The notes below the pieces were generated by a model that had not been told where the DNA came from, made no database searches, and saw only the letters and a program-made list of their open reading frames with translations. From Mesorhizobium amorphae CCNWGS0123 (lineage in GTDB: Bacteria; Pseudomonadota; Alphaproteobacteria; Rhizobiales; Rhizobiaceae), in assembly GCF_001686985.1 (NCBI RefSeq), contig NZ_CP015318.1:3718001-3782000 (forward strand): 64,000 nt of DNA, given 5' to 3'. The stretch's first letter is position 1, and each line of letters begins with the position of its first letter. The position numbers and the translations under genes are program-made. Positions 20,089-28,293 of the stretch are shown here, one piece after another.

Positions 20089-20400
20089 CTACCATTCCTC
20101 CCAGAACAACAGTGGTGAACTGACCAATCTCGAATTTGATATGCCAATCTGTCGGACGCCGGAGCGCCGGCGGTTCTCCTTGATATACGGGGACGTGGGA
20201 CCCCACCCTGCGTCGCCAGGAGCTCCGATTTTTCGGGTAAAGGACCGGCATTCGGATTGGCGATTTCCACTATTCTCGCAACCGGATGCCGTGTCAACGA
20301 CATTAGTTTTTTATCTATAAGAGACTGACTTGCCCTTGCCGTCAGCGTTGGTTAGCTTCACGGCAAACGAAGGGCCCGCAGGTCCAAAACCCCAGGGGAG
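20089..20400. promoter_or_regulatory. divergent promoter region of the sugar transporter
   Basis: This 312-base gap lies between the outward-facing binding-protein and ATPase genes and must contain both promoters. I see a small hairpin GCCGG-AGCG-CCGGC at 20158-20171 and an AT-rich stretch near 20130-20145 and 20305-20325. No recognisable operator was found. Confidence 0.4.
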
Positions 20401-21462
20401 ATGATGGCTCAAGTCGCGATCAGCAATGTGGCCAAGGCGTTCGGACCCGTCAAGGTTCTGCACGAAGTCAGCGTCGATATCGCCGACGGCCAGTTCGTCG
20501 TGCTGGTCGGTCCCTCGGGTTGCGGCAAGTCCACGCTGCTCAGGATGGTGGCCGGGCTGGAGAGCGTTTCGGGCGGCACGATCGCCATCGGCGAGCGCGT
20601 CGTCAACAATTTGCCGCCGGCCAAGCGCGACATCGCCATGGTGTTCCAGAATTACGCGCTCTATCCGCACAAGACGGTGGAACAGAACATGGCTTTTGCG
20701 CTGAAGCTGCGCAAGACCGACCCGGCTGTCGTCGCCGAGCGGGTCAAGCGGGCGGCCGACATCCTCGACCTCGCGCCCTATCTCAAGCGCTATCCGCGCC
20801 AGCTGTCGGGCGGCCAGCGCCAGCGCGTCGCCATGGGCCGGGCCATCGTGCGCAACCCGCAGGTGTTTTTGTTCGACGAGCCGCTCAGCAACCTCGATGC
20901 CAAGCTGCGTGTCCAGATGCGCACCGAGATCAAGGAACTGCACCAGCGGCTGAAGACCACCACCATCTATGTCACCCACGACCAGATCGAAGCCATGACC
21001 ATGGCCGACAAGATCGTGGTGATGCGCGATGGCCGCATCGAGCAGATCGGCGCGCCGCTGGAGCTGTTCGACCGGCCGGCCAATCTGTTCGTCGCCGGCT
21101 TCATCGGCTCACCCTCGATGAACCTTCTGAAGGGCATCGTGAAGAAGGGCGACAAGCCGGTGGTCGACATATCGGGCACGCCGTTCCCGATCGCCGCCAG
21201 CAGCGCCGCGCAGGACGGCCAGGCCGTCGTCTACGGCGTACGGCCCGAACACCTCGAGATCCATCCCGACGGCGTCGCCGCCAAGATTTCCGTGGTCGAA
21301 CCGACCGGCTCCGAAACCCTGGTCTTCGTGCGCTTTGGCGAGGGCGAGATGGTGGCGTTGTTTCGCGAGCGCCACGACTTCAAGCCGGGCGACACGCTGC
21401 ACCTGAAGCCGCGGCTCGACAAGGTCCACCTCTTCGACGCAGAGACCGGCAAGCGGCTCTGA
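20401..21462 (+). CDS. ABC transporter ATP-binding protein, MalK/UgpC type
   Basis: A 353-residue ATPase with a C-terminal TOBE/MalK regulatory domain. Walker A is GPSGCGKST (about 38-46), the Q-loop is in MVFQNYALYPHKTV, the signature is LSGGQRQRVAMGRAIV, Walker B is VFLFDEPLSNLDAKL and the H-loop is TIYVTHDQIEAMT. The C-terminal part (VYGVRPEHLEIHPDG) is the UgpC-like regulatory fold. The start may be the second ATG (20404), as GGGGAG directly abuts 20401. It powers the permeases at 16302-18354 and leads into the mutarotase and kinase genes. Confidence 0.93.
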   Translation: MMAQVAISNVAKAFGPVKVLHEVSVDIADGQFVVLVGPSGCGKSTLLRMVAGLESVSGGTIAIGERVVNNLPPAKRDIAMVFQNYALYPHKTVEQNMAFALKLRKTDPAVVAERVKRAADILDLAPYLKRYPRQLSGGQRQRVAMGRAIVRNPQVFLFDEPLSNLDAKLRVQMRTEIKELHQRLKTTTIYVTHDQIEAMTMADKIVVMRDGRIEQIGAPLELFDRPANLFVAGFIGSPSMNLLKGIVKKGDKPVVDISGTPFPIAASSAAQDGQAVVYGVRPEHLEIHPDGVAAKISVVEPTGSETLVFVRFGEGEMVALFRERHDFKPGDTLHLKPRLDKVHLFDAETGKRL

Positions 21463-21492
21463 TTTCCAACCGACTTTTCCACGAGGAATACC

Positions 21493-21945
21493 ATGCTCAA
21501 AGGGATCAATCCGCTGCTCAACGCCGATGTGCTCCAGGCGCTGCGGGCGATGGGCCACGGCGACGACCTGATCGTCTGCGACACTAATTTCCCGGCCGAT
21601 TCCGTGGCGCGCCAGACCGTGCTCGGCAAGCTGTTGCGTATTGACGCGCCGGCGGCCGATGTGGCCAGGGCGGTGCTGTCGCTCTATCCATTGGACACAT
21701 TTGTCGACGACGCGGCCGCGCGCATGGAGATCGTCGGCAAGCCGGACGAAATTCCGCCTGTGCAGAAGGAAGTTCAGAAAGAAATCGACGCCGCCGAAGG
21801 CAAGGCATGGCCGATGATTTCGGTCGAGCGCTATGCCTTCTACGAACGCGCCAAGAAGGCCTATTGCGTCATCCAGACCGGCGAGCGCCGCTTCTATGGC
21901 TGCTTTGCCTTCCGCAAGGGCGTCGTTCCGCCGGATGCGGAGTAG
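21493..21945 (+). CDS. RbsD/FucU family sugar mutarotase
   Basis: A 150-residue protein of the family that interconverts sugar anomers. The start MLKGINPLLNADVLQALRAM with catalytic-region histidine in MGHGDDLIVCDTNFPAD is diagnostic, as is the FYERAKKAYCVIQTGERRFY segment of FucU-type proteins. It is thus closer to L-fucose mutarotase than to ribose pyranase. It sits 30 bases after the ATPase and four before the kinase. It supports the view that this locus handles a free reducing sugar. Confidence 0.88.
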   Translation: MLKGINPLLNADVLQALRAMGHGDDLIVCDTNFPADSVARQTVLGKLLRIDAPAADVARAVLSLYPLDTFVDDAAARMEIVGKPDEIPPVQKEVQKEIDAAEGKAWPMISVERYAFYERAKKAYCVIQTGERRFYGCFAFRKGVVPPDAE

Positions 21946-21949
21946 CATC

Positions 21950-22879
21950 ATGGCGGCCGGCAAGCCTGTCGTCATTCTCGGTGTCTTCGTTGCCGACACC
22001 GCCTATCGCGCCGATCGCCAGCCGCGCATGGGCGAGACGATCCTCGGCAACTCGTTCAAGCTCGGCCCCGGCGGCAAGGGCTCGAACCAGGCGGTCGCGG
22101 CCGGCAAGCTCGGCGCCGACATCACCTTCCTGACGCGCCTCGGCGTCGATGCCTTCGCCGAGATGGCCAAGCACACCTGGCAAGAGGCCGGTGTAAAGAG
22201 CGCCGTCATCGACACGCCTGACAGCTATACGGGCGCCGCCTACATCTTCGTCGAGGAAACGACCGGCAACAACGCCATCATCGTTAGCCCCGGCGCCGCC
22301 ATGCTGATCTCGCCCGATGACATCGAGGCTCATGCCGGCCTGATCCGCTCGGCAGGCGTTTTCGTCACCCAGCTCGAACAGCCGTTCGAGGCGGCGCTGA
22401 GCGCACTCGAGATCGCGCGCGGGGCAGGGGTGACCACGATCCTCAACCCGGCGCCGGCGGCAAGCCTGCCCGACCGCATCTACACGCTCTGCGACTACGT
22501 CACGCCCAACGAGACCGAGGCCGAGGAATTGACCGGCATCAAGGTCGCGTCGGTCGACGATGCCCGCCGCGCCGCCGACAGTCTGCTCAAAAAGGGAGTC
22601 GGCTCGGTAATCATCACGCTTGGCGAGAAGGGCGCGCTGCTGCACACGGCGAGCCGCTCTGACCATGTCGGCGCGGTCAATGCCGGCCCGGTGGTCGAAA
22701 CCACAGGCGCCGGCGATGCCTTCAATGGCGGCCTGGCCGCGGCGCTTGCCAAAGGCGTCGAGCCGCTGCAGGCGGTGCGTTTCGCCTGCGCCGTCGCCGG
22801 CATTTCGGTGACCCGGCCAGGCACGGCGCCGTCGATGCCGACACTGCAAGAGGTCGAGGCACTGCTGGCGAGAAGTTGA
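21950..22879 (+). CDS. ribokinase-like PfkB carbohydrate kinase
   Basis: A 309-residue kinase of the PfkB family. The first motif GPGGKGSNQAVAAGKLGADI (about 38-57) and the anion-hole/catalytic motif TTGAGDAFNGGLAAAL (with Asp as base, about 250) match ribokinases more than fructokinases. The TPNETEAEELTGI segment is also ribokinase-like. ATG 21950 follows the mutarotase by four bases; an earlier in-frame start is inside that gene. It would phosphorylate the incoming sugar. The SIS protein at 14942 is a candidate for the next isomerisation, by inference. Confidence 0.88.
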   Translation: MAAGKPVVILGVFVADTAYRADRQPRMGETILGNSFKLGPGGKGSNQAVAAGKLGADITFLTRLGVDAFAEMAKHTWQEAGVKSAVIDTPDSYTGAAYIFVEETTGNNAIIVSPGAAMLISPDDIEAHAGLIRSAGVFVTQLEQPFEAALSALEIARGAGVTTILNPAPAASLPDRIYTLCDYVTPNETEAEELTGIKVASVDDARRAADSLLKKGVGSVIITLGEKGALLHTASRSDHVGAVNAGPVVETTGAGDAFNGGLAAALAKGVEPLQAVRFACAVAGISVTRPGTAPSMPTLQEVEALLARS

Positions 22880-23049
22880 ACTCGATCACCAATCTCGATT
22901 GCCCACCGAGCCAACAGGCATCGAGGCAGCCGAATTGACGCGGGATGCCAAGCCGCTCGATCAGGGTGGCATATTAGCCACAGGTAATGTTAATCGCCAA
23001 TCCGGTCTTGCGCCATCGGCATATGTGTCCCGTAATGGGCCAGTGGGTT

Positions 23050-23065
23050 TGGCATCCCAATTGCA
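23050..23065 (+). promoter_or_regulatory. sigma-54 (RpoN)-like promoter
   Basis: TGGCATCCCAATTGCA matches the -24/-12 consensus TGGCACG-N4-TTGCW except at two positions, with exact GG-to-GC spacing. A start site near 23076 is expected. No clear NifA-type upstream activator (TGT-N10-ACA) was seen in the preceding 180 bases, so the activator is unknown. Confidence 0.45.
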
Positions 23066-23075
23066 CTGTCAGAAA

Positions 23076-23160
23076 TGACCGGGGTCACTTGTTGGCCCGG
23101 CAGCCGGGGGGCTAATTTGGGGGGCCCCGCCGCTCCGCAAATGGAGCGGCGGGCTCTTTA
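23076..23160 (+). ncRNA. candidate short RNA or attenuated leader ahead of the SyrA-like gene
   Basis: Between the sigma-54-like promoter and a strong intrinsic terminator lie about 85 bases without a reading frame. They include a CCCGGC-A-GCCGGG palindrome (23096-23108) and a G-rich stretch. Transcription from the promoter would yield a short RNA ending at the terminator. Alternatively, this is a regulated leader whose read-through expresses the gene at 23212. The rest of the gap from 22880 shows nothing else. Confidence 0.3.
23126..23159 (+). terminator. intrinsic terminator upstream of SyrA-like gene
   Basis: Perfect 11-base arms CCCGCCGCTCC (23126-23136) and GGAGCGGCGGG (23143-23153) with a six-base loop, followed by CTCTTT. 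It ends the short transcript, not the PfkB gene, whose stop lies about 250 bases upstream. Confidence 0.8.
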
Positions 23161-23211
23161 AGAGTTGCGTTGAAAGCCGCCTGAATCGCCAAAAAATGGG
23201 TGCTGGGTGTC

Positions 23212-23490
23212 ATGTATTTTCCGCAGTTTCTGGTGGGCATGTTCGCAACGTCGTTCATCGTGGCGATCTGGGCAGCGATGGAAACCGGCTCTGTCTGGAA
23301 AGCCCTCGGTTGGGCTGTTGTTGCTCTGATCGTTCTTCAGGTCGGATACATCGGTCTGGTCCTCGGCCTGGCCTATGGACGGGGGTCGAAGGGCGCCGAG
23401 GCAGACCTGGCAGCGGCAAATTCCATGCCCGCGCTGCGTGGGGAACTGGGTAAATTTCTGCAGCGATGGAATCGAGCCCGTCCGCGGTAA
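23212..23490 (+). CDS. SyrA/ExoX-like small membrane protein (exopolysaccharide production repressor family)
   Basis: About 92 residues from ATG 23212 (or 96 from GTG 23200). Two hydrophobic helices, FLVGMFATSFIVAIWAAM and the segment WAVVALIVLQVGYIGLVLGL, are separated by TGSVWKALG, then comes a basic cytoplasmic-type tail. The pattern MYFPQFLVGM and the TGS-W-x(8,12)-LQVGY spacing recall the rhizobial SyrA/ExoX family, which lowers succinoglycan-type exopolysaccharide. The name rests on recalled family features, not a search. It is preceded by a terminator, so expression may depend on read-through or its own promoter. Confidence 0.6.
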   Translation: MYFPQFLVGMFATSFIVAIWAAMETGSVWKALGWAVVALIVLQVGYIGLVLGLAYGRGSKGAEADLAAANSMPALRGELGKFLQRWNRARPR

Positions 23491-23560
23491 TTGGTTCGAG
23501 AGACGCGCCGGGCAGAGACGCCGCGGCGAAACGGCATCAGGATGGAAAAGCGCGGTTTGC

Positions 23561-24133
23561 TCACCATCCCTTCGCGCTTCCGAAATCGTGGGGAATGAGA
23601 TCGCTGTCGATCGGCAGGCGATACTTGTCGGGATTCGAGTGGTCGTACTGGATGGTCGGAAAGTTGATGACGACCACATCGGACGTACCAATGTTGTGGT
23701 CGGCGTGCCAGACGAATTTCGGGATATTGACGAGCCGGGGACGACTGCCGGAAAGGTAGACCTTGGAAATCTTGCCGTATGTGCTGGAGTCCGGCCTTGG
23801 ATCGTAAACAACCAGCTCCATTTCGCCGCTGACCACGAAATAGCGGTCCTCGTGCAGCTTGTGCAGCCCCCAACCCTTCACCATGCCGGGCCGAATTGTG
23901 AAAATGTAGGAGAAGACCAGCGGGTCGGGATGCCAGCCCCAGCGAGGGTCGTAGATCTCGGTGACGCTGCCGCGCTCGTCATCGTGTCGAATGCTGTCGT
24001 AGAAGGACATGCCGTCGACCAGAGGCGCAATGCTTTGACGCTGCTCGTCCACCGTTCGCTGGTCCTGCAAGGCAGCGGCGAGGGTGGTCTCAAGAATGTT
24101 CGGACGCGTCCCGCTATCCCGGTGGTCGTTCAT
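23561..24133 (-). CDS. RmlC-like cupin (dTDP-4-dehydrorhamnose 3,5-epimerase-related)
   Basis: A 190-residue protein from ATG 24133, preceded by GGGAGGA. The core GMVKGWGLHKLHEDRYFVVSG and the pair ELVVYDPR and RLVNIPKFVWHADHNIG are the double-stranded beta-helix motifs of RmlC-type epimerases. The conserved His of KLHEDR corresponds to the family catalytic-site region, but the protein lacks the usual RmlC N-terminus and may be a divergent epimerase or isomerase of nucleotide sugars. An in-frame extension to 24376 would run through tRNA-Asp and is rejected. It lies convergent to the SyrA-like gene, which hints at polysaccharide biology. Confidence 0.75.
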   Translation of the reverse strand: MNDHRDSGTRPNILETTLAAALQDQRTVDEQRQSIAPLVDGMSFYDSIRHDDERGSVTEIYDPRWGWHPDPLVFSYIFTIRPGMVKGWGLHKLHEDRYFVVSGEMELVVYDPRPDSSTYGKISKVYLSGSRPRLVNIPKFVWHADHNIGTSDVVVINFPTIQYDHSNPDKYRLPIDSDLIPHDFGSAKGW

Positions 24134-24284
24134 CGCAAGTCCTCCCTGACCCGAACAACGTGGGTTCGCCAGCAACTTCTCACAGCCGGCACGGGTTTTG
24201 TAAATACGGCACAAACGATGCCGCGCCTGCGAACGAGTCCGGTTGAACTCGTGCCAGGTGCGAAACCGATACGTTGAAAATAGT

Positions 24285-24361
24285 TGGCGCGAGTGACGGG
24301 GCTCGAACCCGCGACCTCCGGCGTGACAGGCCGGCACTCTAACCGACTGAGCTACACCCGC
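24285..24361 (-). tRNA. tRNA-Asp (GTC)
   Basis: A 77-base cloverleaf with encoded CCA end. The 5' acceptor GCGGGTG pairs with CACTCGC (one G-T), the D arm reads TAGCTCAGTCGGTTAGA, the anticodon loop is CTGTCAC with GTC, and the T arm GGGTTCGAGCCC is canonical. Confidence 0.95.
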
Positions 24362-24579
24362 GCACAAGACGAGCACGGGTCAGCCGTGTTCGTCGTTGGG
24401 CCGCTGGATAAGGGGTTCGCCACCGGGTGTCAAGCGGAGTGGGACAGCATAACAGCAAACAGGAGAAGGTTTTTTGACAAGCCTCGCTTTGTTGGCGAAA
24501 CCGGCATCCGAACAGGACGTTGCCTGTTCATTTTGCCTTGCGAAGCCTGTCCTGACCGCTTAAAGGTCCGCGCCGGAGC

Positions 24580-24655
<76 letters not shown>

Positions 24656-24681
24656 TTTTTCAGGTTTGATCCTATCCCTCT

Positions 24682-25467
24682 TCACTTGACCCCGATGCCG
24701 GCCATCAGGCCGCCGTCGATCTTGTAGTCGGCGCCGGTGCAGAAGCCTGCCTTGGACGAGCACAGGAACGCGATGAGCTCCGCCACTTCTTCCGGTTCGC
24801 CGATGCGGCCAAGCGGGTGCGCCTCGCCGAAGCGTTTGTAGGCCGCCTCGACATCGGCGTCGGTCCCGTTGTCGCCGCGCGCCGCTTTTTCCAGGATCGG
24901 CGTGCGGATCGATCCGGGGCTCACCGAATTCACCCGGATCCCCTGGCGGGCGTAGTCGAGCGCCAGCGAGCGCGTCAGCGTATGGATCGCTCCCTTGGTC
25001 GTCGCATAGGCGGCAACGTTCTGCTGGCAGGCGTGGCCCTGCACCGAAGCGACGTTGACGATGGCGCCGCCGCCCCGCTTGATCATTTCGGGAATGCCGA
25101 AATGCGCGGTCAAATAGATCGAGCCGACATTGACGGTCATTGCCCGGTTCCAGGTTTCGAAATCCGTGCTCGTTGCCGTGCCATAAGGGTGCACGGCGGC
25201 CGAGTTGACGATGACGTCCAGCCCGCCGAACCGCGCGACGCCGGCGGCGACCGCCCGGGCGACCTGATCCGGCACGGAAACGTCCGTCGTCACCACCAGC
25301 GCCTTTGCGCCGGCGCGATCGAGTTCGGCCTGCATCGCTGCATTTGCGTTGCTGTCGATGCCGCAGGCGATGATCGCGGCACCACCCGCCGCCAGGCGTC
25401 TGGCGCTTGCCAGGCCGATCCCGGTCGTTCCCGTCACCAGGGCAACCTTGCCGCCAAAGTCGTTCAT
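24682..25467 (-). CDS. SDR family oxidoreductase, candidate D-mannonate oxidoreductase
   Basis: A 261-residue classical short-chain dehydrogenase. The cofactor motif is VTGTTGIGLASARRLAAGG, NSAAVHPYG replaces NNAG, and the catalytic Tyr and Lys are in AAYATTKGAIHTLTRS. The PGSIRTPILEKAARG segment follows. It is divergent from mannonate dehydratase with a 97-base gap. SDR enzymes serve as D-mannonate/fructuronate oxidoreductase in some bacteria (Bacillus subtilis UxuB is one), so this is a reasonable partner, by inference. Other sugar or polyol substrates remain possible. Confidence 0.85.
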   Translation of the reverse strand: MNDFGGKVALVTGTTGIGLASARRLAAGGAAIIACGIDSNANAAMQAELDRAGAKALVVTTDVSVPDQVARAVAAGVARFGGLDVIVNSAAVHPYGTATSTDFETWNRAMTVNVGSIYLTAHFGIPEMIKRGGGAIVNVASVQGHACQQNVAAYATTKGAIHTLTRSLALDYARQGIRVNSVSPGSIRTPILEKAARGDNGTDADVEAAYKRFGEAHPLGRIGEPEEVAELIAFLCSSKAGFCTGADYKIDGGLMAGIGVK

Positions 25468-25564
25468 GGCTCAAACTCCGTCATGCCTCGTTGGGATTGC
25501 CGAAGTCTCGACTCCGACTATGGTCCAACAATACGGTTTTGGCTTCGCTTCGGAAGGGACCTTT

Positions 25565-26749
25565 ATGGAACAATGTTGGCGCTGGTACGGGCCGGACGAT
25601 CCGGTCACGCTCGATCATGTCAGGCAGGCAGCGGCGACGGGCATCGTGTCGGCCCTGCACAACATCTATGACGGCCGTGCCTGGCCTCTGGCCGATATCC
25701 TTGAACGCAAGCGCATCATCGAGGCCGCGGGGCTGACCTGGTCGGTGGTGGAGAGCATCCCGGTCCACAACTCGATCAAGATCGGTTCGGCGGAAAGGCA
25801 GCGCTACGCCGGCTTCTACAAGGACACCATTCGCGCTTTGGCCAAGGCCGGCATTTCGACCATCTGCTACAATTTCATGCCCGTGGTCGACTGGACCCGC
25901 ACCGACCTCATGTACCAGTTGCCGACCACCGGCTACGCCTTGCGCTTCGACGCGATCGACTTTGCCGCCTATGACCTGTTCGTGCTGAAGCGGCCGAATG
26001 CCGAGGCCAGCTACAGCCCGGCGCGCATCGCGGAGGCGCAAGCGCGGCTGAAGGCTTTGAGCGACGAGCAGATCGACACGATCGAGCGCAACCTCATTGC
26101 CGGACTGCCGGCCACCGAACGCAAGTACAACCGCGACACGATGCGCGAAGCGCTTGCCGACTACGATGCAATCGGCCCGGCCGAACTGCGCGCCAATCTT
26201 GCCTGGTTCCTGAAGGAGATCATCCCTGTGGCCGAGGAGGTCGGCGCGCGCATGTGCATCCATCCCGATGATCCGCCTTTTTCGCTGTTCGGGCTGCCGC
26301 GCGTCGTGTCCACCGCCGAAGACGCACGCTTCATCCTGGAGACGGTCGACAGCCCGGCGAACGGCCTGACCTTCTGCACCGGCTCCTATGGCGTGCGCGC
26401 CGACAACGACCTGGTCGCGATGATCGAGGAGTTCGCCCCAAAAATCCATTTCGCCCACCTGCGCAACGTCACGCGCGAGGACGACGGCTCGTTCTTCGAG
26501 GCCGAACATCTGGAAGGTTCCACCGACATGGCGGCGGTGATCCTGGGGCTGATGAAGGAAGAGGTGCGCCGGCGCAAGGAAGGCAGGCGCGACTGGCGCA
26601 TCCCGATGCGCCCGGACCATGGCCACCTGCTCGCCGACGACATCGGCAAGACCAGGATCAACCCCGGCTATTCGCTGATCGGCCGCCTCAAGGGGTTGGC
26701 TGAGCTGCGCGGCATCATGCGGGCGGTGGAGCGGTTTGGGCTGGCTTGA
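25565..26749 (+). CDS. uxuA: mannonate dehydratase
   Basis: A 394-residue protein matching UxuA length. It starts MEQCWRWYGPDDPVTLDHVR, nearly as in Escherichia coli UxuA, which fixes the start at 25565 with GGAAGGGAC before it. Metal-site blocks include CIHPDDPPFSLFGLPRVV, FCTGSYGVRADNDL, IHFAHLRNVTRE and RPDHGHLLADD. It dehydrates D-mannonate to 2-dehydro-3-deoxy-D-gluconate in hexuronate catabolism. An in-frame extension upstream to 25349 would overlap the divergent SDR gene and is not used. No kdgK or uxaC is visible in the window. Confidence 0.95.
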   Translation: MEQCWRWYGPDDPVTLDHVRQAAATGIVSALHNIYDGRAWPLADILERKRIIEAAGLTWSVVESIPVHNSIKIGSAERQRYAGFYKDTIRALAKAGISTICYNFMPVVDWTRTDLMYQLPTTGYALRFDAIDFAAYDLFVLKRPNAEASYSPARIAEAQARLKALSDEQIDTIERNLIAGLPATERKYNRDTMREALADYDAIGPAELRANLAWFLKEIIPVAEEVGARMCIHPDDPPFSLFGLPRVVSTAEDARFILETVDSPANGLTFCTGSYGVRADNDLVAMIEEFAPKIHFAHLRNVTREDDGSFFEAEHLEGSTDMAAVILGLMKEEVRRRKEGRRDWRIPMRPDHGHLLADDIGKTRINPGYSLIGRLKGLAELRGIMRAVERFGLA

Positions 26750-26767
26750 AAGAAAACAGCAGAACTT

Positions 26768-27523
26768 TCAATACTTTATAACGCGGCGTTCAACAAGAAC
26801 GACGATTGCGAACAGCGCAATCGACAGCGACGACGACAGCACGATCGCCGCATAGAGCCGGTCCGACTGGTAGTTGAAGCTCGCCTGGATGATGAGCGCG
26901 CCGAGTCCCTTGTCCGAGCCGATCCATTCGCCCACGATGGCGCCGATAACTGCGGTGGCCGATGCGATCCGCAGCGAGGAGAACAGCATCGGCAGGGCTC
27001 GCGGCAGGCGCAGGCTCCAGAAAACCTCCGAGCGCGTCGCCGACAGCACCCGGAACAGTTCGTGCTCGCTGTCGCTGGCCGAATCCAGCCCGCGGATCAT
27101 GTTGACCAGGGTCGGGAAGAAGCAGATCACGGCGGCAATGACGATCTTCGGTGTCATGCCCAACCCGAAGATCAGGATGATGATCGGCGACAGCGCCAGG
27201 ATCGGGATCGTGTTGAAGAACAGCACGATCGGGAAATAGGCGGCCTGCAGCACGCGGCTGTGCACGAAGACTACCGCCAGCAGCACGCCGGCGAGGTTGC
27301 CGATGACGAAGCCTGCCAGCGCCTCGATCAGCGTCGGCCAGAGATTGCTCATAAACAGCGCAAGGCTCTTCTGGAAAACCCCGAATATGGCTGTCGGTGT
27401 CGGCACGATATAGGCCGGCACGCCGAGCCAGGGCAGCAGGAACTGCCAGGAGAACAGGATCGAAGCTGCACCCAGGACGGGGAGCGCGATCGCCAGCGCC
27501 GGCGGCAAGGGTTCCTGTCTCAT
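26768..27523 (-). CDS. ABC transporter permease, SsuC/TauC type
   Basis: A 251-residue permease of the nitrate/sulfonate/taurine group with about six helices. The EAA-like loop is ELFRVLSATRSEVFWSLRLPRALP, with the docking glycine region FSSLRIASATAVIGAIVGEW. The gene begins in a four-base overlap with the ATPase stop (TCA/CAT at 27520-27523), so it is translationally coupled. The typical HTTPTA-like first periplasmic part is shortened. The substrate is unknown; see the binding protein at 28293. Confidence 0.9.
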   Translation of the reverse strand: MRQEPLPPALAIALPVLGAASILFSWQFLLPWLGVPAYIVPTPTAIFGVFQKSLALFMSNLWPTLIEALAGFVIGNLAGVLLAVVFVHSRVLQAAYFPIVLFFNTIPILALSPIIILIFGLGMTPKIVIAAVICFFPTLVNMIRGLDSASDSEHELFRVLSATRSEVFWSLRLPRALPMLFSSLRIASATAVIGAIVGEWIGSDKGLGALIIQASFNYQSDRLYAAIVLSSSLSIALFAIVVLVERRVIKY

Positions 27524-28293
27524 GAGGCTTGCCCCAGCGCGCCACGCAATTCGGCCATGGCGGCGGCGACAGCGGCATCCTCGCGCGAGCAGCGGTTGCC
27601 GTCCTGCTTGAACGGCCGCATGTCCAGGTCTTTGATCAAGCGCCCGGGATTGGCGGCAAGCACGATCACACGCTCGCCGAGATAGGCGGCTTCGGCGATC
27701 GAATGAGTGACGAAGAGAATGGTCGTGCCGGTGCGCCGCCACAGCGCCAGCAATTCGTCGTTGAGGCGGTCGCGGGTGATTTCGTCCAGCGCGCCGAACG
27801 GTTCGTCCATCAAAAGCAACTTCGGTTGTCCAAGCAGCGCGCGGGCGATCGCCACGCGCTGCCGCTGGCCCCCCGACAATTGGTGCGGCAGGCGCTCGCC
27901 AAAGCCGGCAAGTCCCATCAGCTCCAGCAATTCGTCGCTGCGATCCTCGATCGTGCGCGTCAGGCTGCCTTGCCCGACGCCGAGCGGCAGGCGGACATTG
28001 TCGCGAACCGTGCGCCAGGGCAGCAGGGTCGAATCCTGGAAGACGAAGCCGACATCGCGGCGCGAGCGCACCGCGTGCGGCGTGTCGCCAAGCACGCTGA
28101 TCGTACCGCCCAGCGGATCGAGCAGGTCAGCGACCACCCGGAGCAAGGTTGACTTGCCGCAGCCCGACGGCCCGAGGATCGACAGGAAGGAGCCGGCCGC
28201 GACCGTAAGGTCGAGGCCGGAGAGCACTTTCACCGCCGTCTGCCGGCCGCCATAGCCGACATCCAGCCTGCTTGCCTCGATTGCGTTCGCCAT
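27520..28293 (-). CDS. ABC transporter ATP-binding protein, SsuB/TauB type
   Basis: A 257-residue single-domain ATPase. Walker A is GPSGCGKSTLL, the Q-loop is in GFVFQDSTLLPWRTVRDNV, the signature is LSGGQRQRVAIARALL, Walker B is LLLMDEPFGALDEITRD and the switch His is in ILFVTHSIAEAAYLGERV. The Walker-to-H-loop pattern FQDSTLLPW is typical of the nitrate/sulfonate/aliphatic group. It overlaps the binding-protein stop by one base (TGATG). It works with the permease at 26768. Confidence 0.93.
   Translation of the reverse strand: MANAIEASRLDVGYGGRQTAVKVLSGLDLTVAAGSFLSILGPSGCGKSTLLRVVADLLDPLGGTISVLGDTPHAVRSRRDVGFVFQDSTLLPWRTVRDNVRLPLGVGQGSLTRTIEDRSDELLELMGLAGFGERLPHQLSGGQRQRVAIARALLGQPKLLLMDEPFGALDEITRDRLNDELLALWRRTGTTILFVTHSIAEAAYLGERVIVLAANPGRLIKDLDMRPFKQDGNRCSREDAAVAAAMAELRGALGQAS

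Noticed and set aside
17203..20118. Very long plus-strand open frame (971 codons) opposite the sugar transporter genes
   Set aside because: It is a mirror of the permease and binding-protein genes with low-complexity His/Arg/Asp composition, a known effect of GC-rich codon use on the antisense strand.
24134..24376. N-terminal extension of the RmlC-like gene
   Set aside because: It would translate through tRNA-Asp; the ATG at 24133 has a strong ribosome-binding site.
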